A stretch of 64,000 nt of DNA, from assembly GCF_001297015.1 (NCBI RefSeq), contig NZ_LIGE01000035.1, forward strand, positions 1 through 64,000, in the 5' to 3' direction. The notes under the pieces are model-generated. The model had not been told where the DNA came from, did not search any database, and saw nothing but the letters and a program-made list of their open reading frames with translations. This DNA comes from Pseudomonas sp. RIT-PI-r. Lineage in GTDB: Bacteria; Pseudomonadota; Gammaproteobacteria; Pseudomonadales; Pseudomonadaceae. Positions within the stretch are counted from its first letter, which is position 1. Each line of letters begins with the position of its first letter. Shown piece by piece: positions 45,395 to 54,580 of the stretch. Position numbers and translations under genes: made by a program.

Positions 45395-45582
45395 AAGCCC
45401 CTCACCCTAGCCCTCTCCCAGAGGGAGAGGGGACTGATTGGGGGATGCTCGAGAAGTACGCCGACCTGTGATTTTCTGCTGTGAATCCATAATCGACTCG
45501 GTCTTTCAGGTCGATGTTTGACGCCAGACACCTAGGTCGGTCCCCTCTCCCTCCGGGAGAGGGCTAGGGTGAGGGGCTTTTC
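45395..45582. repeat. family E element with one core unit
   Basis: Borders are CCCTCACCCTAGCCCTCTCC and its inverse; the interior holds one inverted copy of the 63-bp unit found four times at 21527-21780. It lies between nasT and the transporter promoter. Confidence 0.85.
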
Positions 45583-45597
45583 AAGCGGTCATTACTT

Positions 45598-46173
45598 TCA
45601 GCCAAGCAACTCACTCATCGCAATAATCTGCTCCGCCACCTGAATCAGCTTCTGCTGCCGGCTCATGGCCTGGCGCCGCATCAGGGTGTAAGCCTCTTCC
45701 TCATTGCAGTCCTTCATCTTCATCAGCAACCCTTTGGCCAGCTCAATGCGCTTGCGCTCAGCCAATTGCTGGTCACGCGCGTGCAGCTGCGCACGCAACG
45801 CCTGATCACTCTCGAAACGCGCCATCGCGACATCGAGAATCGGCTGCAAACGCTGGGCGTGAATGCCTTCGACGATGTACGCGCTGACCCCGGACTTGAT
45901 CGCCTGGCGCATCACCCCCGGATCATGTTCATCGGTAAACATCACGATTGGCCGAGGTTGGTCGCGGCTGACCAGTACCACTTGCTCCATGACATCGCGG
46001 CTCGGTGACTCGGTATCGATCAGGATCACGTCCGGGCGCACCGTTTCGACGCGCGCGGGCAGGTCGATGGTCAGCCCGGATTCGTCGATTACTTCGAAAC
46101 CGGCCTCGGTCAGCGCGGCTTTAAGGCGTCCGACTTTTTTCGCTGTGTCGTTGATCAACAGAATGCGCAACAT
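45598..46173 (-). CDS. nasT: NasT, ANTAR-domain RNA-binding antiterminator
   Basis: The 191-residue protein has an N-terminal receiver-like domain (MLRILLINDTAK; D53 in ILIDTE) and a C-terminal ANTAR domain (ERKRIELAKGLLMKMKDCNEEEAYTLMRRQAM). The acidic pair of a normal receiver reads ND here, consistent with control by NasS binding instead of phosphorylation. NasT binds leader RNAs and prevents termination. Two matching leaders are at 41931-42020 and 45265-45348. It lies 15 bp downstream of nasS. Confidence 0.94.
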   Translation of the reverse strand: MLRILLINDTAKKVGRLKAALTEAGFEVIDESGLTIDLPARVETVRPDVILIDTESPSRDVMEQVVLVSRDQPRPIVMFTDEHDPGVMRQAIKSGVSAYIVEGIHAQRLQPILDVAMARFESDQALRAQLHARDQQLAERKRIELAKGLLMKMKDCNEEEAYTLMRRQAMSRQQKLIQVAEQIIAMSELLG

Positions 46174-46188
46174 GTTCGCGGTCTCCTG

Positions 46189-47400
46189 TCAGCGGCGGGC
46201 GAGAAGGGGAGCATCGTCGCTCAACGCGTGCAACTTGAAGCTGCGCGCATAACCAGCGGGATCGCTGCCGTCCCAGATCTTGCCGTCGAGCAACTGGCTG
46301 CTGCGCATGTCGCTGCCCCACGCGGCAACGCCGAGCGCCGTGGCGGCCTCGCGATAGAGATCAAGCTGCTGAACCTGGCGGGCGACGGCGAGGTAATCCG
46401 GATCTTCACGCAACAAGCCCCAGCGGCGGAACTGGGTCATGAACCACATGCCATCGGACAAGTACGGCAGATTCACTTGGCCATTGCCGTGAAAACGCAG
46501 CGCGTGCGGATCCTGCCAGCGATTGCCGAGGCCATCGGCATAGTCACCGAGAAAACGTGGTTCGATGCAGGCCAGCGGAGCATCGAGATACTCCGGCGCA
46601 CTCAGCAATTGCGCGGTGCTGCGGCGGTTCTCCGGGCTTTCTTCGATGAAACGGCTGGCTTCGAGGATCGCCATCACCAACGCTCGCGCAGTGTTGGGGT
46701 ATTGCTCGACAAATTCGCGGGTGCAGCCAAGGACTTTTTCCGGGTGATCGGGCCAGATGGTCTGGCTGGTCGCCAAGGTAAACCCAAGATCCTGCTGCAC
46801 CGCGCTGGCCGCCCACGGCTCGCCGACACAGAAGCCATCAATGCGCCCGGCCTGCAAGTGCGCGACCATTTGTGGCGGTGGCACCACCACGCTGTCGACA
46901 TCCTGAAGTGGATGAATGCCCTGACTCGCCAGCCAGTAATACAGCCACATCGCGTGCGTGCCGGTGGGAAAGGTCTGGGCGAAGGTCAGTTTTGCGCGGC
47001 TTTGGTGCACGTGGCGGTCCAGCGCTTCAGGACTGGTCACGCCGAGGTGTTGCAGGTTGTGGGACACATTGATGCTTTGACCGTTTTGATTGAGGCCCAT
47101 CAGCACCGCCATGTCGGTCGGAGCGACGCCCCCAATGCCCAGATGCACGGCGTAAATCAATCCGTACAGACTGTGCGCCGCGTCGAGTTCACCGCTGACC
47201 AGGTTGTCGCGCAGATTGGCCCATGAAGCCTGGCGCTTCAGGTTCAGCGTTAGTCCGTAAGGCTGGGCAAAGCCTTGAGTGGCAGCAACGACAACCGACG
47301 CGCAGTCGCTCAACGCCATGAAGCCGAGGTTGATCGCAGTTTTTTCCGGGGCATCGCTGCCATTGACCCAGGCCAGTGGCCCTACCGAAGGTTCATTCAT
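46189..47400 (-). CDS. nasS: NasS, nitrate/nitrite sensor controlling NasT
   Basis: The 403-residue protein resembles the periplasmic nitrate-binding protein NrtA (NLGFMALSDCASVVVAATQGFAQ, GELDAAHSLYGL, GFCVGEPWAA) but the product from ATG 47400 has no signal peptide, as expected for the cytoplasmic sensor NasS. Without nitrate it holds NasT; nitrate frees NasT to act on leader RNA. The frame is open back to 47526 but the upstream part is unlike NasS. nasT follows closely. Confidence 0.92.
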   Translation of the reverse strand: MNEPSVGPLAWVNGSDAPEKTAINLGFMALSDCASVVVAATQGFAQPYGLTLNLKRQASWANLRDNLVSGELDAAHSLYGLIYAVHLGIGGVAPTDMAVLMGLNQNGQSINVSHNLQHLGVTSPEALDRHVHQSRAKLTFAQTFPTGTHAMWLYYWLASQGIHPLQDVDSVVVPPPQMVAHLQAGRIDGFCVGEPWAASAVQQDLGFTLATSQTIWPDHPEKVLGCTREFVEQYPNTARALVMAILEASRFIEESPENRRSTAQLLSAPEYLDAPLACIEPRFLGDYADGLGNRWQDPHALRFHGNGQVNLPYLSDGMWFMTQFRRWGLLREDPDYLAVARQVQQLDLYREAATALGVAAWGSDMRSSQLLDGKIWDGSDPAGYARSFKLHALSDDAPLLARR

Positions 47401-47580
47401 CCAACGCCACCTCGAAAAAAAGCGTCGCCACGGACTTTGCGCAGGCAAAATCCGGGACGACGCCATTGTCCTTGCCCGCCTGCCTTCATTGGCCTGCGCG
47501 CTGATAGCGAAGAGGGTGCAAGGCATATGCCAGTGCCAGTGATTTGCGCGTGCGCCTCGCGCGGTGGGTCGTTGCCCGGC

Positions 47581-47586
47581 TATAAT
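47581..47586 (+). promoter_or_regulatory. -10 element of pyrD
   Basis: A perfect TATAAT lies 37 bases before the pyrD start codon. No good -35 sequence is visible at the usual distance. Confidence 0.4.
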
Positions 47587-47622
47587 CGCCGCCTCTTTTC
47601 GCCGCCCGAGTCATCGCCGCCC

Positions 47623-48642
47623 ATGTACACCCTGGCCCGTCAGCTGTTGTTCAAACTTTCCCCGGAAACCTCCCACGATCTGTCGCTGGATCTGATCGGC
47701 GCGGGTGGGCGTTTGGGCCTCAACGGCTTGCTGTGCAAGGCGCCGGCGAAGAAACCGGTGACGGTCATGGGGCTGGAGTTCCCGAACCCGGTGGGGCTGG
47801 CGGCCGGTCTGGACAAGAACGGCGCGGCCATCGATGGCTTCGCACAACTGGGTTTCGGTTTTGTCGAAATCGGCACCGTGACCCCGCGTCCGCAGCCGGG
47901 CAACCCGAAGCCGCGGATCTTCCGCCTGCCGGAAGCCGAAGCGATCATCAACCGCATGGGTTTCAACAACCTCGGTGTGGATAACTTGCTGGCGCGGGTG
48001 GCAGCAGCGAAATACAAAGGCGTGCTGGGCATCAACATCGGCAAGAACTTCGACACGCCGGTTGAACGCGCGGTTGACGACTACCTGATCTGCCTGGACA
48101 AGGTTTACGCCCACGCCAGCTACGTGACGGTTAACGTCAGTTCGCCGAACACGCCGGGCCTGCGCAGCCTGCAGTTCGGTGACTCGCTCAAGCAATTGCT
48201 CGCCGATCTGGCCACGCGTCGTGCCGAACTCGCCTTGCGTCATGGCAAGCATGTGCCGCTGGCGATCAAGATTGCCCCGGACATGACCGATGAAGAAACC
48301 GCGCAGGTAGCACAGGCGCTGATCGAAACCGGTATGGACGCGGTGATCGCGACCAACACCACGCTGAGCCGTGTCGGCGTTGAAGGCATGGAGCATGGCG
48401 ACGAGGCGGGCGGTTTGTCGGGTGCGCCGGTGCGGGAGAAGAGCACCAATACCGTGAAGGTGCTGGCCGGTGAGTTGGCTGGGCGTTTGCCGATCATTGC
48501 TGCTGGCGGGATTACTGAAGGCAAGCATGCTGCGGAGAAAATTCTCGCGGGTGCGAGCCTGGTGCAGATCTATTCGGGCTTCATCTATAAAGGCCCGGCG
48601 TTGATTCGCGAATCGGTCGACGCGATCACCGCTCTGCGCTGA
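47623..48642 (+). CDS. pyrD: dihydroorotate dehydrogenase (quinone), class 2
   Basis: The 339-residue membrane-associated flavoenzyme oxidises dihydroorotate to orotate in pyrimidine synthesis. Class 2 marks are the N-terminal helical extension (MYTLARQLLFKLSPETSHDL), NPVGLAAGLDKNG, the catalytic-serine motif VNVSSPNTPGLR and GGITEGKHAAEKI. Start ATG 47623; the open frame further upstream is non-coding. A REP doublet follows the gene. Confidence 0.96.
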   Translation: MYTLARQLLFKLSPETSHDLSLDLIGAGGRLGLNGLLCKAPAKKPVTVMGLEFPNPVGLAAGLDKNGAAIDGFAQLGFGFVEIGTVTPRPQPGNPKPRIFRLPEAEAIINRMGFNNLGVDNLLARVAAAKYKGVLGINIGKNFDTPVERAVDDYLICLDKVYAHASYVTVNVSSPNTPGLRSLQFGDSLKQLLADLATRRAELALRHGKHVPLAIKIAPDMTDEETAQVAQALIETGMDAVIATNTTLSRVGVEGMEHGDEAGGLSGAPVREKSTNTVKVLAGELAGRLPIIAAGGITEGKHAAEKILAGASLVQIYSGFIYKGPALIRESVDAITALR

Positions 48643-48665
48643 TCCATAGACACCACTGTTCCCTT

Positions 48666-48752
48666 GTAGGAGTGAGCCTGCTCGCGATAGCTTTCTTTCG
48701 GTCACTTCATCAGCGACTGACAGACCGCTATCGCGAGCAGGCTCACTCCTAC
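48666..48752. repeat. REP doublet, family A
   Basis: Inverted copies of GTAGGAGTGAGCCTGCTCGC between pyrD and rmf. Confidence 0.9.
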
Positions 48753-48785
48753 AGGTTATGCGCTCGGCACAAAAAACCATGCAAT

Positions 48786-48810
48786 AAAAAGGGCTCCTCG
48801 AAGGAGCCCC
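48786..48810 (-). terminator. intrinsic terminator of rmf
   Basis: On the minus strand GGGCTCC-TTCG-AGGAGCCC is followed by TTTTT, 86 bases after the rmf stop. Confidence 0.85.
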
Positions 48811-48895
48811 TGGGCCGTAGCCCGCCGTCCGGGAAGGACGTGCGTGGTTAATTTGTTACAAATTCAGATTGTCGTGTCGGAATAAATGCCCTGTG

Positions 48896-49111
48896 TCAGC
48901 CGACGGCGTGAAGTTCGTTGAGTCTGTGGATTCCCGCAGTGCCGGTCATACCGTCCCAGTTGTCGCCGCGTCCTTCTCGCCAGCCGTTAATCCAGGCTTG
49001 ACGTACCGACGGTAGAGTAAATGGGCAAAGCTCACGGGATTTGCCACCAACGCCATATTGATATCCGCGCAAAAATGCTCTTTCCAACGGATCACGCTTA
49101 AGTCTTCTCAT
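48896..49111 (-). CDS. rmf: ribosome modulation factor
   Basis: The 71-residue basic protein matches Rmf: RDPLERAFLRGYQYGVGGKSRELCPF, RQAWINGWREGRGD. It dimerises 70S ribosomes into inactive 100S particles in stationary phase. It has its own terminator and a structured 5' leader (49152-49244). Confidence 0.95.
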   Translation of the reverse strand: MRRLKRDPLERAFLRGYQYGVGGKSRELCPFTLPSVRQAWINGWREGRGDNWDGMTGTAGIHRLNELHAVG

Positions 49112-49151
49112 AGGGTGTTTCCCTCACTTGTTGACTGTTTTGTGTCGCGTT

Positions 49152-49244
49152 GACCTCAACTGAGGTCTGGCAGAAAAAACCTGCCATGGTGCGGCTCGCT
49201 GCCGGCGTGGCGAGCCAAGGTGTTGACGCCGTTGCGACGTCAAC
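49152..49244 (-). ncRNA. structured rmf 5' leader (rmf RNA motif candidate)
   Basis: Four successive perfect or near-perfect stems precede rmf on the minus strand: GTTGACG/CGTCAAC (49244-49222), GGCTCG/CGAGCC (49216-49193), TGGCAG/CTGCCA (49186-49168) and GACCTCA/TGAGGTC (49167-49152). A conserved RNA structure upstream of rmf in Pseudomonas has been reported from comparative genomics; position and complexity fit it, but I cannot align it here. Confidence 0.6.
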
Positions 49245-49643
49245 CTGTGCTCAGTTCTAACCAATGAGTCACAGCGATGGAATGACCGTTTTGTCATAAG
49301 CACGTAACGAAAAGGGTGCTATAGCGATAAGTAACTGCGTATTTATTGAATGTTTATTGGGCAAACCCCGGTATGATCGGCCCCGCGCTGGATGATGGGG
49401 TTAATTCTTTAGTGTGAATGACCCACGTTTGCGCTGGGGTACTATTCGACGAAGGGTCGTTTTAAGACTTTTTGTTGCATCAACTTTTTTATCTGTCCTG
49501 GCATCTAAGCTCTTTTAACCCGAGCAGCGGGGATGGAACGGCACACCTTCGTGCCACGCGGGCGCTCTTTAAGAAAAGCGCCTGATTGAAAACCGGATCG
49601 GCAATGCGTTGCCGATTCACTAGCCAAAGGCTCTGGAAATACC
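49245..49643 (+). other. gene-free region with three hairpins before rlmL
   Basis: No gene is supported. The last 104 bases before rlmL can form GGCAC/GTGCC (49540-49555), GGCGCT/AGCGCC (49561-49582) and ATCGGCAA/TTGCCGAT (49597-49616). This may be a structured 5' UTR or a small RNA. A TATGAT near 49372 could be a -10 element but has no clear -35. Confidence 0.35.
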
Positions 49644-51914
49644 ATGTCCGACCGTTTCGAACTCTTCCTCACTTGCCCTAAAGGCCTTGAAGGCCTGCTC
49701 ATCGAGGAAGCCGTCGGGCTTGGCCTTGAAGAAGCGCGCGAGCACACTTCCGCCGTGCGTGGCATGGCGACCATGGAAACCGCTTATCGCCTGTGCCTCT
49801 GGTCGCGTCTGGCCAACCGGGTGCTGTTGGTGCTCAAGCGTTTCCCGATGAAAGACGCTGAAGACCTCTATCACGGCGTGCTCGACATCGAATGGCAGGA
49901 TCACATGCTCAGCGACGGCACCCTGGCCGTTGAATTCAGTGGTCATGGCTCGGGCATCGACAACACGCATTTCGGTGCGCTGAAAGTCAAAGACGCCATC
50001 GTCGATAAATTGCGCACCCCGCAGGGCGACCGCCCGTCGATCGACAAGCTCAACCCGGATCTGCGCATTCACCTGCGTCTGGATCGTGGCGAAGCAATTC
50101 TCTCCCTCGACCTCTCCGGGCACAGCCTGCACCAGCGCGGCTATCGTTTGCAGCAGGGCGCGGCGCCGCTGAAGGAAAACCTCGCAGCGGCGATCCTGAT
50201 CCGCTCCGGCTGGCCGCGCATTGCCGCTGAAGGCGGCGCGCTGGCTGACCCGATGTGCGGTGTCGGTACGTTCCTCGTCGAAGCAGCAATGATCGCCGCC
50301 GATATGGCGCCGAACCTGCGTCGTGAGCAGTGGGGTTTCACGGCCTGGCTCGGTCACGTGCCGGCGCTGTGGAAAAAACTCCATGAAGAAGCCGTCGAAC
50401 GCGCCGCTGCCGGTCTGGCCAAGCCACCGCTGTGGATTCGCGGTTACGAAGCCGACCCGCGACTGATTCAGCCGGGCCGCAACAACGTCGAGCGCGCTGG
50501 CCTCAGCGAATGGATCAAGATCTATCAGGGCGAAGTCGCGACCTTCGAGCCGCGCCCGGACCAGAACCAGAAAGGTCTGGTGATCTGCAACCCGCCGTAC
50601 GGCGAGCGTCTCGGCGACGAAGCCAGCCTGCTCTATCTCTACCAGAATCTTGGCGAACGCCTGCGTCAGGCCTGCCTGAACTGGGAAGCGGCGGTGTTCA
50701 CCGGCGCGCCGGATCTGGGCAAGCGCATGGGCATCCGCAGCCACAAACAGTATTCGTTCTGGAACGGCGCGTTGCCGTGCAAGCTGCTGTTGATCAAGGT
50801 TCTGCCGGATCAGTTCGTCACCGGCGAGCGTCGGACCCCGGAACAACGTCAGGCCGAGCGCGAGCAAGCGGCTTACGATCTGACTCCGGACGAGCCGCAA
50901 GAGCGCAAGTTCAACAAGAACGGCAACCCGATCAAACCGACGCCAGCCCCGGCACCGGTGATCGAGCAGCCGCGCTTGAGCGAAGGCGGGCAGATGTTTG
51001 CCAACCGACTGCAAAAGAACCTCAAGGCGATGGGTAAGTGGGTCAAGCGCGAAGGCATCGATTGCTACCGCGTCTACGATGCCGACATGCCTGAATATGC
51101 GATGGCGATCGACCTGTACCACGATTGGGTGCACGTGCAGGAATACGCCGCGCCGAAGTCTATTGACCCGGAAAAAGCCTCGGCGCGCATGTTCGATGCG
51201 CTGGCAGCGATTCCGCAGGCGCTCAACGTCGACAAGAGCCGCGTGGTGGTCAAACGCCGCGAGCGCCAGAGCGGCACCAAGCAGTACGAGCGTCAGGCTG
51301 CGCAGGGCAAGTTCAATGAAGTCAGCGAGGGCGGCGTGAAGTTGCTGGTCAATCTCACCGACTACCTCGACACCGGCCTGTTCCTCGATCACCGGCCAAT
51401 GCGCATGCGCATCCAGAAAGAGGCCGCCGGCAAGCGCTTCCTCAATCTGTTCTGCTACACCGCGACCGCCAGTGTGCATGCGGCCAAGGGCGGCGCGCGC
51501 AGCACTACCAGTGTCGACCTGTCGAAAACTTACCTCGACTGGGCGCGCCGCAACCTGTCGCTGAACGGTTTCTCCGACAAGAACCGTCTGGAGCAGGGCG
51601 ATGTGATGGCGTGGCTGGAAAGCAGTCGTGACGAGTACGACCTGATCTTCATCGATCCGCCGACGTTCTCCAACTCCAAGCGCATGGAAGGCATCTTCGA
51701 CGTGCAACGTGATCAGGTGCAGTTGATTGACCTGGCCATGGCGCGTTTGGCAACCGGTGGCGTGCTGTATTTCTCCAACAACTTCCGCAAGTTCCAGTTG
51801 GAAGAAAACCTCGCCGAGCGCTACGCGGTCGAGGAAATCAGCGCGCAGACCATTGATCCGGATTTTGCCCGCAACACCAAGATCCACCGCGCCTGGAAAA
51901 TCACGGCTCGTTGA
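49644..51914 (+). CDS. rlmL: 23S rRNA G2445/G2069 methyltransferase (RlmKL)
   Basis: The 756-residue fusion has an N-terminal THUMP domain, an RlmL methyltransferase (DPMCGVGTFLVEAAMIA, VICNPPYGERLGDE) and a C-terminal RlmK methyltransferase (FLNLFCYTATASVHAAKGGA, IFIDPPTFSNSKRM). It makes m2G2445 and m7G2069. Between the halves is a charged linker rich in Glu, Gln and Pro (about residues 395-450). Start ATG 49644 (MSDRFELFLTCPKGLE). Confidence 0.96.
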   Translation: MSDRFELFLTCPKGLEGLLIEEAVGLGLEEAREHTSAVRGMATMETAYRLCLWSRLANRVLLVLKRFPMKDAEDLYHGVLDIEWQDHMLSDGTLAVEFSGHGSGIDNTHFGALKVKDAIVDKLRTPQGDRPSIDKLNPDLRIHLRLDRGEAILSLDLSGHSLHQRGYRLQQGAAPLKENLAAAILIRSGWPRIAAEGGALADPMCGVGTFLVEAAMIAADMAPNLRREQWGFTAWLGHVPALWKKLHEEAVERAAAGLAKPPLWIRGYEADPRLIQPGRNNVERAGLSEWIKIYQGEVATFEPRPDQNQKGLVICNPPYGERLGDEASLLYLYQNLGERLRQACLNWEAAVFTGAPDLGKRMGIRSHKQYSFWNGALPCKLLLIKVLPDQFVTGERRTPEQRQAEREQAAYDLTPDEPQERKFNKNGNPIKPTPAPAPVIEQPRLSEGGQMFANRLQKNLKAMGKWVKREGIDCYRVYDADMPEYAMAIDLYHDWVHVQEYAAPKSIDPEKASARMFDALAAIPQALNVDKSRVVVKRRERQSGTKQYERQAAQGKFNEVSEGGVKLLVNLTDYLDTGLFLDHRPMRMRIQKEAAGKRFLNLFCYTATASVHAAKGGARSTTSVDLSKTYLDWARRNLSLNGFSDKNRLEQGDVMAWLESSRDEYDLIFIDPPTFSNSKRMEGIFDVQRDQVQLIDLAMARLATGGVLYFSNNFRKFQLEENLAERYAVEEISAQTIDPDFARNTKIHRAWKITAR

Positions 51915-52061
51915 CGCTTTGTCGGGTTGGATCCACAGAGCCTTGATTTTTAAAGGCTCCGTGGATCTGCCCGCGCTAGCTAAATTAGTGGCTAATAGCT
52001 ATAACTCACACACGGTCAATGGGGTTTTCCCGTGAATGCTGGCGTAGTGTGAGTTGTCTTT

Positions 52062-54443
52062 ATGTCGTTGCACCCCGTGCGCCCTAAGATTCTGGGTTTT
52101 ATCAGCGAAGACGTCTCGGCCTGGCTGGTCGCGATGCTGGTATTGCTCGCCGGTGCAATTCTCACGGGGTTACTCGCTTGGGCGACCCTCAATCAGTTTC
52201 AGCAACAAACGCGTCAGCGCTTCCAACTGCTGGCCAACGAACGTTACAGTCGTATCGAAGAACGCTTTCAGGATCAGGAACAGCGCCTCGATGGTCTGCG
52301 GCGCTTCTTTGCCAACTCTGAATCGGTGTCCCGCGCCGAATTCGACGGTTACACCCAACCTTTACTAATGCGTACCCAGGCCTACTCGTTTGCTCTCAAG
52401 GTCAGCGGACCCGAGCGCGCCGCTTTCGAGCAGCGGGTGCGTGACGAAGGCTTGAGTCACTTCACCCTGCGAGAATTGAATCCTCAAGGCGAACTGCAAC
52501 TGGCTGGCGTGCGCGATGAATACGTGCCGGTGCTCTTCAGCCAGACGCAAAGCCGGCTTGGTTCACCGCTGGGGTACGACTTGCTGGCGCAGCCGTTGCG
52601 CCGCGACACCCTGCAACGTGCCGACAAGCTCGGCAGTCTGGCGGTATCGCAACCGATGCATCTGGTCAGTATCGAGCCGTCCTATGCGCGTGGCGTGTTG
52701 TTGGTGGCGCCGGTGAGCCGCAATGGCGAGCGCCAATCGTTCGGCTACGTGATGGCGGTGATCAGCATGCGCCAGCTGCTCGCCGACGGTTTGCCGGATG
52801 CCTTCCATGACTACCTGTCGGTGCGCATTCTCGACATGTCGACCCATGATCAGCACGAGGTGTTGTTCGAATCGACCAACGAGCCGGCGCCGAGCGACTT
52901 GTCCGCCACGCGTCTGGTACGCATGGCCGATCACGACTATCAGGTCGATATCTTGCCGAGCGACGCCTTCGTTCAGGCTAACCATTCGTCGGTTGGTAGC
53001 GTGATCATTCTGGGTGGCTTGCTCAGTTTGCTGCTCAGCGCCTTGCTCTACGTGTTGGTCAGTCAACGTCAACGGGCCTTGCGTCTGGTTCAATTGCGCA
53101 CCCAGGAACTGCATGCAAGCGAACAGGAACTGCGGGGCACCCACGGCCAGTTACGCGGCGTGCTGAATGCGGCGACGCAGGTGGCGATCATCGCTACCGA
53201 CCTGCGCGGCGTGATCAACACCTTCAATCCCGGGGCCGAACAGATGCTTGGCTACAGCAGTGCCGACGTCGTTGGCCATATGACCCTGGAAAACCTGCAC
53301 CTGCCGCGCGAGTTGACGGCGCGCGCTGCCGAGTTGAGCGCGCGCTACGGTAAAAGCATTCCGACCTGCCACGCGATGCTCGTCGAGGGCGGCGAAGTCG
53401 GCGGTCACGAGGCGCGCGAGTGGACGCTGGTGCGCAGCGATGGCAGCCATCTGCCGGTGAACATGCTGGCCACACCGGTGCTCGATGAGCAGGGTTTGTG
53501 GGTTGGCCATCTGGCGATCTGCATCGACATCACCGAGCGCAAACGCGTGCACGAAGTGCTGGCGGCGCGGGATGTGTTGCTGAAGAAGCTCAGTGCGCAC
53601 GTTCCCGGTGGTATCTATCAGTTCAAAATGGAGTTCGACGGGCGGTTCAGCGTGATCTATGCCAGCGACGGCATTCGCGAGATCTACGAACTGGAACCGG
53701 ACGTGCTGTTGTTCAACGCTGAAGCGATCTTCACGCGCATCCATCCTCAGGACATCACCCGCGTGCGCTCTTCCATTCGCGCCTCGGCAGACAGCCTCAG
53801 CCCGTGGCGCGAGGAATACCGCGTGCAACTGCCCGAACGTGGCCTGCGCTGGGTGCGCGGCGAGGCGACGCCGGAGGAGCTGCCGGGTGGCGGGGTGCTT
53901 TGGCATGGCTATATCTCGGACATTTCCGATCTGAAACGCGTGGAAGAAGAACTGCGTGCGCTGTCGGTCACCGACTCCCTGACCGGGATCCACAACCGTC
54001 GCTACTTCCAGGAACGCCTGACCACCGAAATGGCCCGGGTCGAGCGCGGCGGTGGCGAGCTGTCGGTGATCATGCTCGACATCGACCACTTCAAACGCAT
54101 CAACGACCAGTACGGCCACGCCGTCGGCGACCGGGTGTTGCAAGCGGTGTGCGAGCGCATCGGTCATCGCCTGCGCCGCACCGATGTGTTCTGCCGTTTG
54201 GGCGGCGAAGAGTTCATGGTGCTGTGCCCGGACATCGACGGCGAGCACGCGCACATGCTCGCGGTCGAGTTGTGGCAAGGCTTGCGCGGCGCGCCGGTGG
54301 ACGTGGTTGGTGTGGTCACGGCGAGTTTCGGTATCGCCAGTTGGCGACCGGGGGAGGGCGCAGATGCGTTGCTGTTGCGCGCGGATTCGGGTGTGTATAT
54401 GGCAAAGCAGCGCGGCCGCGATCGCGTCGAGCAGATGAGCTGA
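52062..54443 (+). CDS. membrane diguanylate cyclase (CHASE-PAS-PAS-GGDEF)
   Basis: The 793-residue protein has TM helices at about residues 22-44 and 308-332 bracketing a periplasmic CHASE-type sensor. Two PAS regions follow (about 375-490 with YSSADVVGHMTLENLHLP, and 510-625). The GGDEF domain has GGEEF at 714-718, so it should be active. It carries an inhibitory I-site RRTD at 705-708, five residues before. It should make c-di-GMP in response to a periplasmic signal that is unknown. It is alone between rlmL and dacB; no EAL domain is present. Confidence 0.9.
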   Translation: MSLHPVRPKILGFISEDVSAWLVAMLVLLAGAILTGLLAWATLNQFQQQTRQRFQLLANERYSRIEERFQDQEQRLDGLRRFFANSESVSRAEFDGYTQPLLMRTQAYSFALKVSGPERAAFEQRVRDEGLSHFTLRELNPQGELQLAGVRDEYVPVLFSQTQSRLGSPLGYDLLAQPLRRDTLQRADKLGSLAVSQPMHLVSIEPSYARGVLLVAPVSRNGERQSFGYVMAVISMRQLLADGLPDAFHDYLSVRILDMSTHDQHEVLFESTNEPAPSDLSATRLVRMADHDYQVDILPSDAFVQANHSSVGSVIILGGLLSLLLSALLYVLVSQRQRALRLVQLRTQELHASEQELRGTHGQLRGVLNAATQVAIIATDLRGVINTFNPGAEQMLGYSSADVVGHMTLENLHLPRELTARAAELSARYGKSIPTCHAMLVEGGEVGGHEAREWTLVRSDGSHLPVNMLATPVLDEQGLWVGHLAICIDITERKRVHEVLAARDVLLKKLSAHVPGGIYQFKMEFDGRFSVIYASDGIREIYELEPDVLLFNAEAIFTRIHPQDITRVRSSIRASADSLSPWREEYRVQLPERGLRWVRGEATPEELPGGGVLWHGYISDISDLKRVEEELRALSVTDSLTGIHNRRYFQERLTTEMARVERGGGELSVIMLDIDHFKRINDQYGHAVGDRVLQAVCERIGHRLRRTDVFCRLGGEEFMVLCPDIDGEHAHMLAVELWQGLRGAPVDVVGVVTASFGIASWRPGEGADALLLRADSGVYMAKQRGRDRVEQMS

Positions 54444-54464
54444 CTTCAATACGCCGCAACCCCT

Positions 54465-54552
54465 GTGGGAGCTGGCTTGCCAGCGATAGCGTCATTTCAG
54501 TCAGCATATTCAGTGGCTGACATTCCGCAATCGCTGGCAAGCCAGCTCCCAC
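54465..54552. repeat. REP doublet, family B
   Basis: Inverted copies of GTGGGAGCTGGCTTGCCAGC between the convergent cyclase and dacB genes. Confidence 0.9.
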
Positions 54553-54580
54553 AGGGTTTTGTGCTGTTGCTTGAACGGCG

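Noticed and set aside
49620..51887. Long minus-strand open frame (755 codons) opposite rlmL
   Set aside because: Antisense shadow of rlmL with no recognisable domain.
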